Positions 43,425-52,801 of a DNA stretch of 64,000 nt are shown here, piece after piece (position 1 is the stretch's first letter; every line of letters begins with the position of its first letter). Position numbers and translations under genes: made by a program. Below the pieces are notes generated by a model that worked only from the letters and a program-made list of their open reading frames with translations, had not been told where the DNA came from and ran no database searches. This stretch comes from Ligustrum vulgare (lineage: Eukaryota > Streptophyta > Magnoliopsida > Lamiales > Oleaceae): positions 17,979,446-18,043,445 of the forward strand of contig OY743172.1 of NCBI GenBank assembly GCA_963555705.1, written 5' to 3'.

Positions 43425-45490
43425 GTTGGTATCAGAGAAAGTTATACTTTTCTGTAGACTCCTTAAATCATTTCAAAATATTTCTACAAGAAATTGCAAT
43501 TAATCTATTTTTAATTTCAGTTAAAGTAATTAATTTTCTTCATATTTTACATCTCTTGGAAAAAAATGTTTATGCATGTACAGTAAAGCAGTAGGTTACT
43601 GTTCGGTGAACAGTAACCGGGACACTGTTCACATGAACAGTACTCGTGACGGTCACTATTCATCAAAAAAAAAATTTGTTCGGTGAACAGTGCGTTTACT
43701 ATTCATTTAAAAAAAAAATTTAACTATTGATTTTGTCGTGATGGAGAAATATGAATGGATATACTTTTAAGTCTCTTATCACTTTAGACCTAACTTTATG
43801 TATTTGAAAAATTTTCTTAGTTGTCTAAATTATTATTTAAGTAAATCATTAGCAAATTGTTATTATGAATCAGATTTTGGTCTAATCATTTATGCAAATT
43901 TTATTTTGAATAACCAAATTATTTTATTTGGTATTATATTAAATTGGGCTCAATCATGTATGAAAATTTTAATTGGGCTAAGTAAATTACTACATGTATT
44001 GATAGTGTATCAATTGGGCCAAATCTCATGTAAAGATTCAAAAATGGTTAATGAATTTTTTCTAAGAAATAGACCATTGTTTAATTATGAAAATTTTGAC
44101 TCATCAATCCGCTACGCCACCTTCCACGTTTTGACTCCTCGAACCAGGTATGTTATGTATAATAGCAATTACATGGCATTTATGATTATATTGAAGCATG
44201 TTAAGTATGAAATATTCATATGTTATGAATCTTTATGTGTTACACATAATATACATGTCAAGTATGATATAAATTGATAGAAGACTCAATTTTTTTATTC
44301 TTTTCAATGTAGAATCATGAGACAGAGAGGATATTTATATGAATTTTGGTGCATATTAAGCTTAGTAAGATTGACTCAATTAGAAATTAAGTTGGGTTGT
44401 AACTTTTGCCCAAAATATATGGAATAATATATTAAACAAAAAAAATTGATAATGAATTCGTACAATAATTTATCCCTTTATCACTACCTTTGTGTAAAAA
44501 CAAGGGAAAAACTGTGGATGATTATTAGTACTTCCTCTTCAAGTTTCAATTTTCAGTTCAATAATTTATCCCTTTATCACTACCTTTGCTTAAAAGCAAG
44601 GAAAAACTGTGGATGATTATTGGTACCACTCTTCAAGTTTCAATTCTGAAAAAAAAAAAAAAAAAAAATTCGGAAAGAAAAGAAAGAAAGAGAACAGGTG
44701 TTGAGCATAATGGGAATAATATGACTTAAGAATGATTTTCAAAATAATTGTTGTCCTTGAGTTTAGAAATGATGAACCTTAAATGGACTTTGCATAATTG
44801 ATTTTAGACATGGCACTAAGTATGAGAAGTCAACAGAAATGATTAGAAATATGTTCAGATTATCTATCATTTAGATTTAATGAGAAATAGCGAGCCAATT
44901 TTATGAAGTTTTATGAGATGTTAAGATTATAAGTGATGTGGTTTTAATGAGACTTTTATGAGAAGCATTATGAAGTTAGAGATTTAAAGATTTGGTTATT
45001 GGGAATTAAGTAATGGATATTATGTTGAGTAAGTGAATTATGCCTCTATATTGAAGAGAAATTTATTATGAACTTTGGCCTTGTGATTAAATTTTGGGAA
45101 TATGATTTATGACTTATAAATATAAGTATGAGTAATCTTTTGAGCCAATTAAGGTATGGAAGGAAGTGATATTGTGATATTGAAAAATATGATTTGAAAT
45201 TGTTATGTTGAGGAATTATGAATTGAATTATGGGATATTTTTTGATGATATTGAAGTGTTGGAATCGTTTTCAATATTTTTAGATTGTTGTGATCAAATG
45301 TGGAGTTATTTATTATTGTGAGTTATGAAGTATGCTTATGGTTTGGGATAAGTCCAAATTACAAGGGAGACTCTGTCCAGAATTTTATCATTTGGAATTA
45401 AGAGCATGATATGATAAGCATCCACTAAAGGAATTAAGGTTAGACATGCAAGTTCATTTACATCACAAACGAGATTTAGTAGATGATAGC
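43425..45490 (+). other. Left internal DNA of element D, non-coding
   Basis: After the primer site comes a set of CTGTTC/GAACAG inverted repeats (43590-43720), including an 11-bp-arm hairpin at 43594-43618. 44466-44540 and 44557-44643 are direct repeats sharing AATAATTTATCCCTTTATCA, followed by an 18-nt A run. An ATG at 44318 (ATGAGACAGAGAGG) may mark the former gag start, but no gag reading follows. Confidence 0.6.
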
Positions 45491-45600
45491 AGAGATTTTA
45501 TTATTTTCTCATAAGGAGAACATACAAAGAGTCACACTGGAAAAGAAATACATGAAACACGCAAAAGCAAAAGAAAGCAACATGGGAAATTCCTCAAATT

Positions 45601-45811
45601 GAGAGATGTGTTTCCGGAGTAGCCGTATCCTACCACCTCTGACCTTTTGAGGAAATAAAGAAACCTTCAAAGAGGTGTGTTTCGAGAGTAAGAATACTCC
45701 GTAATCTACCACCTGGAACCTTTGAGGTACACACAAGATTTAAACATTAAGGAAATCCTAGGAAATTAGAGGGGTGTCTCGAGAGTAAGAATACTCCGTA
45801 CTCTACCCCCA
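45601..45811 (-). repeat. Triple repeat downstream of LOG (module copy D)
   Basis: Three units at 45601-45652, 45671-45727 and 45768-45811. In the LOG transcript sense the second and third read GGT..AGAGTACGGAGTATTC..TACTCT; AGAGTA and TACTCT can pair as a 6-bp stem. The same three units lie at the same place in copy E. Likely a 3' UTR element or end signal of the LOG transcript (inference). Confidence 0.75.
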
Positions 45812-45824
45812 CCTATTCTAAGAT

Positions 45825-46478
45825 TCATAAAGTTAAGTTTACATTAACCGGACTCCATTTTCGCTTGATTCCCCTTCCTTGCGACCAATCTATCTTAACC
45901 CCTGCTGGATCTTGTATTGAGATATATGACTGCAGCTTATCCAGTAGTTCATCAATAGTAGGAGCAGAAATAAGAAGCCTTCTGGAAAATGGAGAGATGA
46001 ATCCCTGTTCCACAGCATAATCAAGAAAGGTTAACAAACCATCAAAGAAATTGTTAACATTCAGAAGCCCAATAGGCTTAGTATGGAGATCTAGTTGAGC
46101 CCACGAGGTAATGTTAAAGATTTCTTCTAAGGTACCAAAACCTCCGGGCAGGGCTATAAAGGCATCAGAACCATATAGCATACAAGTTATGCGTTCATGG
46201 ATGGATAAGGTTTGAACTTCATGCCCTCGTGTTTTGCCTGCAACATCTACCAAAGGGACAGGTATGACACCGATTACTTTTGATTTCTCTGCAAGAGCAG
46301 ATTGGGAAACACAACCCATTAGACCACTGCTACCACCCCCATACACAAGAGTGATACCTTTTTCCCCCAGTTTCTTTCCAAGATCTACGGACGCTTCTAG
46401 ATAACTGAAGCCTTTCCCCACTTTTGATCCACAAAATACACAAATAGTTTTGATCTGTCGAAGTTTTGGTGCTTCCAT
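45825..46478 (-). CDS. LOG: Intronless LOG cytokinin riboside 5'-monophosphate phosphoribohydrolase inside element D
   Basis: 217 codons. LOG enzymes release active cytokinin bases from cytokinin riboside 5'-monophosphates in one step, in cytosol and nucleus. Seen: TICVFCGS (11-18), VYGGGSSGLMG (45-55), the signature PGGFGTLEE (111-119), Arg96 in IHERITCM, and SWAQLDLHTKPIGLLN. Length matches plant LOGs (about 215). The family usually has MHxRK; here Lys is replaced by Ile, while the Arg and the signature Glu are kept. Plant LOG genes have several introns; this one has none, so it is a processed or virus-type copy. A TATA-like CTTTAAATAG lies about 75 nt upstream (46562-46553). It is antisense to element D, with the NABP-like gene 340 nt upstream. 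About 90% identical (20 of 200 residues differ) to the copy at 59434-60033. No disabling change. Confidence 0.92.
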   Translation of the reverse strand: MEAPKLRQIKTICVFCGSKVGKGFSYLEASVDLGKKLGEKGITLVYGGGSSGLMGCVSQSALAEKSKVIGVIPVPLVDVAGKTRGHEVQTLSIHERITCMLYGSDAFIALPGGFGTLEEIFNITSWAQLDLHTKPIGLLNVNNFFDGLLTFLDYAVEQGFISPFSRRLLISAPTIDELLDKLQSYISIQDPAGVKIDWSQGRGIKRKWSPVNVNLTL

Positions 46479-46550
46479 CTTTGATAGTATAGAAGAGAAA
46501 ACTTACGAAGAAGATGTGATTTTGGGATGCCTGAACTATGAAATATGTTT

Positions 46551-46562
46551 GGCTATTTAAAG
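46551..46562 (-). promoter_or_regulatory. TATA-like box of LOG (copy D)
   Basis: Minus strand CTTTAAATAGCC, about 75 nt before the LOG ATG. In copy E the same place has AATTTAAAAAGCC. The following leader (CATCCCAAAAT..CTTCTTC..TCAAAGATGG) is conserved between copies. Confidence 0.55.
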
Positions 46563-46653
46563 ATGGAAAAACTTACTGTTTTTGATTGATTCTGAAAAAG
46601 TAAAGATTTACTTTTGACAAAATCGGCCAACTTTTGACTGTTTTACCAAAGAT

Positions 46654-46669
46654 ATCACCTTTCGGTGAT
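46654..46669 (-). other. Conserved intergenic hairpin of the module (copy D)
   Basis: ATCACC-TTTC-GGTGAT on the + strand; on the transcript strand the loop is GAAA. Copy E (60203-60216) has TTACC-TTTC-GGTAA: the C-G pair is replaced by T-A with both arms changed. It lies between the NABP-like stop and the LOG promoter. Confidence 0.65.
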
Positions 46670-46753
46670 TTATTTCCAGCTTTATCAAACCTCGAGAAAG
46701 GAAAATATATTTATTTCCAGCTTTATCAAAACTCGAGAAAGGAAAATATATTT
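46670..46753. repeat. 42-bp direct duplication between the two module genes
   Basis: TTTATTTCCAGCTTTATCAA..CTCGAGAAAGGAAAATATAT occurs at 46670-46710 and again at 46711-46753, with a third partial start (TTTATTTCC) after it. Absent from copy E, so it arose in the D lineage. Confidence 0.8.
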
Positions 46754-46815
46754 TATTTCCAAAACGCGTGAAAGAAAACAGCAAAATATTTTAAATGTGT
46801 ATCAAGAGATTTACC

Positions 46816-47367
46816 TTATATCATTGATGAACTGCCAGAAGCCTCATTTTGTAAAACAGACTGGCAAACAGGATCTTTTGCTATTATATTTTGGAGACTA
46901 TAACGATTTTTGTCCTCGTTAAACTGAGCGTATAAGGAGAGAAGTTCACGTTGCACATAACCACTTGGGTGCGTCTCAAGAGTCAGTCGAATATCATCCA
47001 AAGACTCCTTACTCAGTCCACCCTTTATGAATTTGATTTTATCATCCCGATTAGTAGAAGAATATCCTACTGTTTTGCAACGAGTATCACAGTTCCAACG
47101 AGCACATTTGTAGCAACCATTCAGCCTTTTTGCTCTTCGTTTCTTTGCGAAGGTGCTTTTGCTTAAACCAGGCATGTGCTTTGGAAATGTCATAGGTAAT
47201 TCACCAGATAGTCGAACCTTTGCTTCGATCAACCAGCGAACATCTTCTGAAACACCATGAGCCATCAGCAACCTCAATCTTTCGAGTCTTATTCGATAAA
47301 TTTTCCTCAGATCATTCATTGGAAGACTGGAATAATACTTGCGAATGTTTGTAAGAATGATATCCAT
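46816..47367 (-). CDS. Cys-rich protein resembling Betaflexiviridae nucleic-acid-binding proteins, inside element D
   Basis: 183 codons from MDIILTNIRK; the open frame extends to 47415 but copy E starts at this Met, which is why I chose it. The N-terminal 60 residues are helical and charged (RLERLRLL, EDVRWLIEAKVRL). Then STFAKKRRAKR (71-81), a Cys cluster CX2CX4CX3C (Cys 85, 88, 93, 97), a GYSSTNRDDKIKFIKGG segment and a 66-residue tail. The order Ser-x-Phe-Ala-basic patch, Cys cluster, hydrophobic-basic FIxxG recalls the small nucleic-acid-binding proteins of carla- and vitiviruses, some of which suppress RNA silencing. This is recognition by pattern only. A host zinc-binding protein is the alternative. 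TATA-like GCTTTTAAATAG lies about 40 nt upstream (47413-47402). Confidence 0.7.
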   Translation of the reverse strand: MDIILTNIRKYYSSLPMNDLRKIYRIRLERLRLLMAHGVSEDVRWLIEAKVRLSGELPMTFPKHMPGLSKSTFAKKRRAKRLNGCYKCARWNCDTRCKTVGYSSTNRDDKIKFIKGGLSKESLDDIRLTLETHPSGYVQRELLSLYAQFNEDKNRYSLQNIIAKDPVCQSVLQNEASGSSSMI

Positions 47368-47401
47368 GTTTTTGATGGATCTAACCTCTTCACAGCATGA
47401 A

Positions 47402-47413
47402 CTATTTAAAAGC
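47402..47413 (-). promoter_or_regulatory. TATA-like box of the NABP-like gene (copy D)
   Basis: Minus strand GCTTTTAAATAG, 35-46 nt before the chosen ATG at 47367; it lies just inside the 5' extension of the open frame, supporting the downstream start. Copy E has GTTTAAATATATC in the same place. Confidence 0.5.
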
Positions 47414-47415
47414 AT

Positions 47416-48286
47416 TAAGGATCAGAGGGAATCCGCGTGATATTGATTCCAGCAAGAAAGCGCGGAATAGAATAATGGAAAAGAGGGAACAAGAGTTTTT
47501 GCGCCGTTTACTTTCTTGATAAAAGGAAGATTTGATGATGACGGGATTTGAGATATGGAATATTTTCTTGGATTTTGGGTACTGATATTTTGATATAATA
47601 ATCAAGGTATAGAAATAATACGGGGATACGTGAAAGTAAAATAAGGACTGTATTGAATCAGGATTAATAAGTTTGTGCAAGTGAAAGGAATACCTTACGG
47701 GAAATGTTATGATATTTGAGTTAAGAATTTTAATTATTTGGGAGATATTTGTTTATTGAATTTTGCAGAAATTTTGGGTTACAAATATTGGAAAGATAAA
47801 CTGATGATTATGTTGATATGTGAATAACATGTTTGGATATATTACATAGAGAATATTCAGGTAATCGTTTTAATTATTTTGGGATATTTGGTGATAAGAA
47901 GAAATGACAAATTATTATGGTATGATATGTTAGTAAAGATTTATTGAAATTTTAGAGATATTAATACGAATATTTGAGGTTACATGATACTATGATAAGT
48001 GACAGGTTACATGAGTACTACAAGATATGATGAAATATCACATACGATTGAAAATTTTCATTTTGAGTTAGAATTTATGAGTAGACACATATGTCTATTA
48101 TTGATAAGAAAAATACATGTTCTTAAGAAAACAAAGAGATGCATTTAGTAAAAGTCCAGTGGGTTAGATATTATAATGATGAGATTACTAAGAGAAAGAA
48201 GAGAATAGATTCTGATTAAGTGTTCAGAAATCATAAGATCAAGTAAGTTTAATTTCGAGGACGAAATTATTTTAAGGGGGTAAGTT
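47416..48286. other. Upstream module DNA and right internal DNA of element D
   Basis: 47416 to about 47700 is still alignable with copy E (60512-60830), for example the ACGCGGATTC/AATATTGATTCC area, so it belongs to the module and probably holds its promoter. 47700-48260 is decayed element DNA that ends in the pol tail TTCGAGGACGAAATTATTTT and the polypurine tract. No ORF recognised. Confidence 0.55.
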
Positions 48287-49895
48287 TGTAGCGACCAAGA
48301 ATTTTTACGCGATTAATAATTATTTTAATAGAAAATCGTGTCGCTACTATTTCACCCATTTTTATTAAGTAACGTCGTGACGTATTCGTATAGCCAAGTC
48401 AAGAAATAATCGAGATCGTTCGATTTTAAATTAAATTCCGAATTTCTAAAAATATCTCCATTCTCTTGATTTAAAGTATATGAATGGTTGATAGACTCCA
48501 TTATATGTAATCATGAAGAGCATAATATTTGTATAAATATGGAAAAGTATATGAATGAATTATATACTCCATTATATATAATCATGAAGAGCATAATATT
48601 TGTATAAATATGGAAAAGTATATGAATGATTGATAAGACTCCATTATATGTAATCATGAAGAGCATAATATTTGTATAAATATGGAAAAGTATATGAATG
48701 ATTTATATACTCCATTATATATAATCATGAAGAGCATAATAATTGTATAAATATGGAAAAGTATATGAATGATTGATAGACTCCATTATATATAATCATG
48801 AAGAGCATATTATTTGTATAAATATGGAAAAGTATATGAATGGTGCTTTACTTTAAGAAAATGATGTGTTAAAATTAATAGAATTGAATGATTATGTTTA
48901 CAATATGCCAACTTTATACATCTATTTAAACCCATCTCTTTTACACACAACTCTACACATATACACTTATTTCCAACCTCTTGACAAAATCCACAAGTAA
49001 GAGAAATTCAAGGTGGTCAAGAAAGTTTTGGTTCATTTACTACTACACTTCATTTTAATCTTTTAAAAGGTAAGTATATCTTATGTTTTTATGAAAATTA
49101 AGTATGTTGTTATCAAATGTAAATATACTTTAAGTTTTTATGAAAAGTAAGTATGTTTTTATGAAAGGTATTACCTTATGTTTTTATGAAAAGTAAGTAT
49201 GTTTTTATGAAAGGTATTACCTTATGTTTTTATGAAAAGTAAGTATGTTTTTATGAAAGGTAAATACACCTTATGTTTTTAAGAAAAGTAAGTATGTTTT
49301 TATGAAAAGTAAAATACCTTATATTTTTAAGAAAAGTAAGTATGTTTTTATGAAAATTAGATATACCTTATGTTATTACGAAAATGTTTGGATCATTGCT
49401 ATGAAATCAATCTCACAAGATTGCTATAGGTCCCATATGATATGTTTATGATTATGCTAAGGGGACCGGAGTTTAGTAGCGCTACACATAAGAATTATTG
49501 CCATCTAAGTTCGGTAAAATTCTTGTGTCTCTCTATATTTATGAGGATTTCGATCCTATCCTATGTTATGATGAAAATGATCCATATGCTTTCAAAAGAA
49601 AATTATGCTTGGTATACTTACTGGGATTTTATAAATCTCACTCCACGATATTTACCATTTTCAGATAATTGAAGGTTCGAGGCGGTCAACATGGAAGTGG
49701 CAAAAGTGGTTAAGATTGATGAGATAATTATGTTGAACTTTATGTAAGAAAATTATGTTCTATTTTTATTCACAAATAAAATTATGGGATTCTAATTATT
49801 CTTTTGAATAATTTTACATTACTATTTAAGTCTCGATAATATGATATGAGTCACTTTTAGTGGCACTCGAATGGTCGAGAATTCGGGTCGTCACA
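48287..49895 (+). repeat. 3' LTR of element D
   Basis: Near-identical partner of 41816-43424 with the same internal minisatellites (48476-48841 and about 49070-49360). Confidence 0.95.
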
Positions 49896-51303
49896 CCTGG
49901 TAAGGCTAGGACTGATTAGTCTTAACAGGTCAAAATCTGGGATATATATATATAATAAAATAATAAAAAATGTGTGCGCAATGCGACTTACCCATAGCTA
50001 GCATATGACCGTGCTTGACGAACAACTTGTTTTGCTGGATAACTTCTTAGGAGGTGCCCTTGCAGGCGAAGAGACATCTCACCAATGGTAACTCCACGTC
50101 AGAGAGTAAGGAGGCGAAAGTTGGCCCTGAGGTAATAAACAAAGCAAGGAAATGCGTCATATTATGAGCAGGAGAGGAGAAACATGAATAACCCACCCAA
50201 ATAAAAATAATAATAACAAATAATCATAACACAAGATGATGGCGGTATTGGTGGCAGAATGAATGAATGAAACAAAGTAAAACTCACGCGGAGAGGAAAG
50301 AGTTCAGGGAATGGTGATCTCAGGAGTGGGGTCCACGGGCGAGCTTTGCCACTTTCCTGTGACCCAGAACCACTGGCTTCTCCACTTTTTTATGGAAGTG
50401 GGGTGCCCAGTAATGATGGGAGGGTAGGAGCCTCAGGGAGATAAGTAGTACCAGTCTTTCACGTCAGCCCTCACATCTTATCCCTCTTGACGGACTTCTT
50501 TAAAGTGTACACTGTACAGGGTGTGGATGATGTTTGTGGAGATGGGAGAATCTGGATTGACCTCTTGCCACACCAGCCAGGTACCAACTGCTTGTGTCCA
50601 GAAGTTCTGGGCCACTTGATACGTGCACAGGTTGTAGCTCCTAAGTAATGCCCTGAAGAAGGGATGGAGTGGAAGTCTCATCCCGCATGATAGAGCATCA
50701 TAGCAAATTGCTACATAACCTGGTGGGGGACTGCAGGGTTGGCAGGAGGACGTCGGATGTACCAACTTGACCTCCTCAGGCAATCTAAACTTTGAGGGGG
50801 TGCCCGCCAAATCGATGCTCCGGATTTCGGACACTATCTCGCTACTCTCCCAAGAATTCGGGTTTGGTTCAGGGTCCACATGGTACTCCGACATCTTATT
50901 CACATAATCCACCTCCTCGACTTGTGCGATCTCCTCTCCAGATAACCCCATTTCCTCTCTATGCGCCCTAAAAGGGGCCCTTGCGCCCTAAGTCAAGATC
51001 CTGTGGGTCGGAAGAAGAGCCAGTTGTTCCTTCTCTCCCCATATCTCTATCACGTTTAATTCGGAGCTCTCTCAGCGAGGACTCCTCTTTAGGGGATAAG
51101 TGGGCCATATAGGTTTGGTTCTTCTCTTCTTCGCTGTCAGAATCATCCAAATAAATTATACCACTGCATTTCCTATTCCTCCTCTTAATCTTCTCCTTAA
51201 AGAAGCAAGAACTAAAAACGGATAAAGACAATGGGCAGAAACATCTTACAGGAATCACCATTGCCAACAGTTCCTCTGAACCCGTTCCCCCAACTCTTTC
51301 CAT
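49896..51303 (-). pseudogene. Antisense ORF of the Tat element, N-terminal part
   Basis: Minus strand: acidic start (IIYLDDSDSEEEKNQ), a stop at 50968, then 50951-50478 with the motif LPLHPFFRALLRSYNL and QAVGTWLVWQEVN. A further frame (near 50477-50290) reads WYYLSP, then KKWRSQWFWVTGKW. LHPFFRxLLxxYxL followed by a WxxxxFFV-like motif recalls the N-terminal domain of antisense/transposon-protein ORFs in plant Tat elements. Interrupted by a stop, frameshifts and insert D (TSD CCTGG), so it is a relic. Confidence 0.65.
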
Positions 51304-52123
51304 TTTTTCTTAAAAATAGGCCAGACTCACCAAGAGGAAAACAAAATGAAAAACAAAGCTTTCAAACCCACACTCAAATATTAGAAATGAAAAAGTGTCG
51401 CACATGTAAAGGAAAAGAAATTTACCTTCAAAAATGAGCGTTCGAGGTTGTTCACTCGAAAGGGAAAACAGGCCAATGGAAAGTGTTGGACAGTAGAGAC
51501 AATTTGCCGAGTGGAAAATCCTCAAGACGCGCTGAATGACTTGCAAGAAAAGGGAAGGTGCTTCTATTGCTTACGAAAAAGTTACCACGGAAATTCTGAG
51601 GAATTGGCAAAGGAGAAATGCTGGGATGAAGGGAGCTTTATAGGGAACCCAATAATACCAACCCTTGGCCTTTGAGCCGCATGATTGATGAGGGTAACTC
51701 GTGTCTCTTGAGGGGAGGGCTAATCAAAGCACCAACTGTGGAAGGAAGGGAAGAAACCATTCAGTTACCAAAGTGTGTTCCACGTGCGGTAAGGTGTCTT
51801 CTCCCATCCCCTTCATATTTCTTGGGGATCGATACCAGCAGCCTCCTTGTATTAAATGTGCCGCCTAAAAGATATACTAGCATGATCCTAACTTTCGTCT
51901 GGAAGGGAGAGTAAGAGTAGAAGGTCGACTTTACCTTGAGTACAAGTCTCACCAAAGAATGGCATTCCGAGCCTTGAGTCTGTAGCACTATACAATGAAT
52001 CCCAGCTGATTGATTGCAAAATAATTATAAAACAATAGATATAACAAATAATAAGGTTAGTGATTCGAACCTATGACAAATTCGATCCACCCATAAATGA
52101 CAACATCGGATTTGAGGGACTAG
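51304..52123. other. 3' part of the Tat element before its LTR
   Basis: Short frames on both strands, none recognised. It ends with GGATTTGAGGGACTAG, a polypurine-like tract next to the right LTR at 52124. Confidence 0.5.
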
Positions 52124-52801
52124 TGTTGAGACCGTGCCCAAAAAGGAGCCCAATGAATCACCAGCAAGGGCCTAATAGAGGCCCAATGGGCCTTGTCCCA
52201 TAACTAAAGCTTGGGGTATCTCCTTGGGCCAACTGCCGAGGTGGAATAACACATGAACCTCTTTAGCCGAACTGGTTTACATCTAGCCGAGGTACTCTAT
52301 GGTAATGCCTCAGACGAGTGATGGGACAACAGACGGTGTCAAAGATGTGCGACTGTCCCCAGTTGACTGTGGCTTGACGTGACATTACCTTTATCAAGAA
52401 TGTGACAGGAGCCCATCCCCTACCAAACGTAGCAATGATTACTGCAAGAAAGTAAGATCCTCCTCTCCAACGGCCAGGGTAAATACACGTGTAAAGTCCA
52501 CCACGTGTCGCCATCCAAGACCATAATTTCTCCTATAAATAGAACACTCTCTGCACCAAATAAGGGGTTAGCAATCTCATACTCTTAACGATATATTTCT
52601 ACTCTCACTTCATTTTCTCTCTTTTACACACTTATTTTTCCCGCACACAATTTATATTCGCTTGAAATGAGCACTGACTTTGGTATCGGAGTGCAAATAG
52701 GAGCCACATCAGCCCCCTTTGCAAACTGATTGTTTGTCACAATGCGCAGGAGATCCACGTGTTCAAGAGGGAGGAGCTGAGACGTTTTGATCCAATGTCC
52801 A
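52124..52801 (+). repeat. 3' LTR of the Tat element
   Basis: TGTTGAGACCGTGCCCAAAA to CCAATGTCCA, 678 bp. TATA box CCTATAAATAGAACACTC conserved with the 5' copy. About 5% diverged from 20193-20872. Confidence 0.88.

Larger units (their letters stand above)
41816..49895 (+). mobile_element. Insert D: young non-autonomous LTR element carrying antisense NABP-like and LOG genes
   Basis: 8,080 bp between CCTGG target duplications (41811-41815 and 49896-49900). LTRs 41816-43424 and 48287-49895 are both 1,609 bp; the only difference I noticed is TT (43136-43137) versus GC (49607-49608). Primer site TGGTATCAGAG at 43427-43437 (initiator tRNA-Met), polypurine tract TTTAAGGGGGTAAGT at 48271-48285. The last bases before the tract (TTCGAGGACGAAATTATTTT) are the usual end of a Ty3 chromovirus (Tekay/Del-like) pol, so the element descends from that group, but no gag, RT or integrase remains. 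It inserted in the Tat antisense ORF very recently. Confidence 0.93.
20193..52801 (+). mobile_element. Ty3/Tat-lineage LTR retrotransposon, host of three nested insertions
   Basis: LTRs at about 20193-20872 and 52124-52801 bracket, in + orientation, a gag, protease, RT, RNase H, second RNase H and integrase, then an antisense ORF. Gag-pol is split by insertions at 23068-31391 and 35214-39630, and the antisense ORF by 41816-49895. Without these the element would be about 11.8 kb. I count roughly 36 differences over 670 aligned LTR bases (about 5%), so it is old. Several stops and frameshifts make it inactive. No matching target duplication was found (ATCCT left, GCCGG right), and the left LTR start is slightly different, so that end may be rearranged. 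A second RNase H between RT and integrase plus an antisense ORF is typical of Tat/Retand elements. Confidence 0.88.

Noticed and set aside
45825..46478. LOG as an ordinary host gene interrupted by nothing
   Set aside because: It lies between the primer site and polypurine tract of a TSD-flanked LTR element, lacks introns and has a second TE-borne copy.
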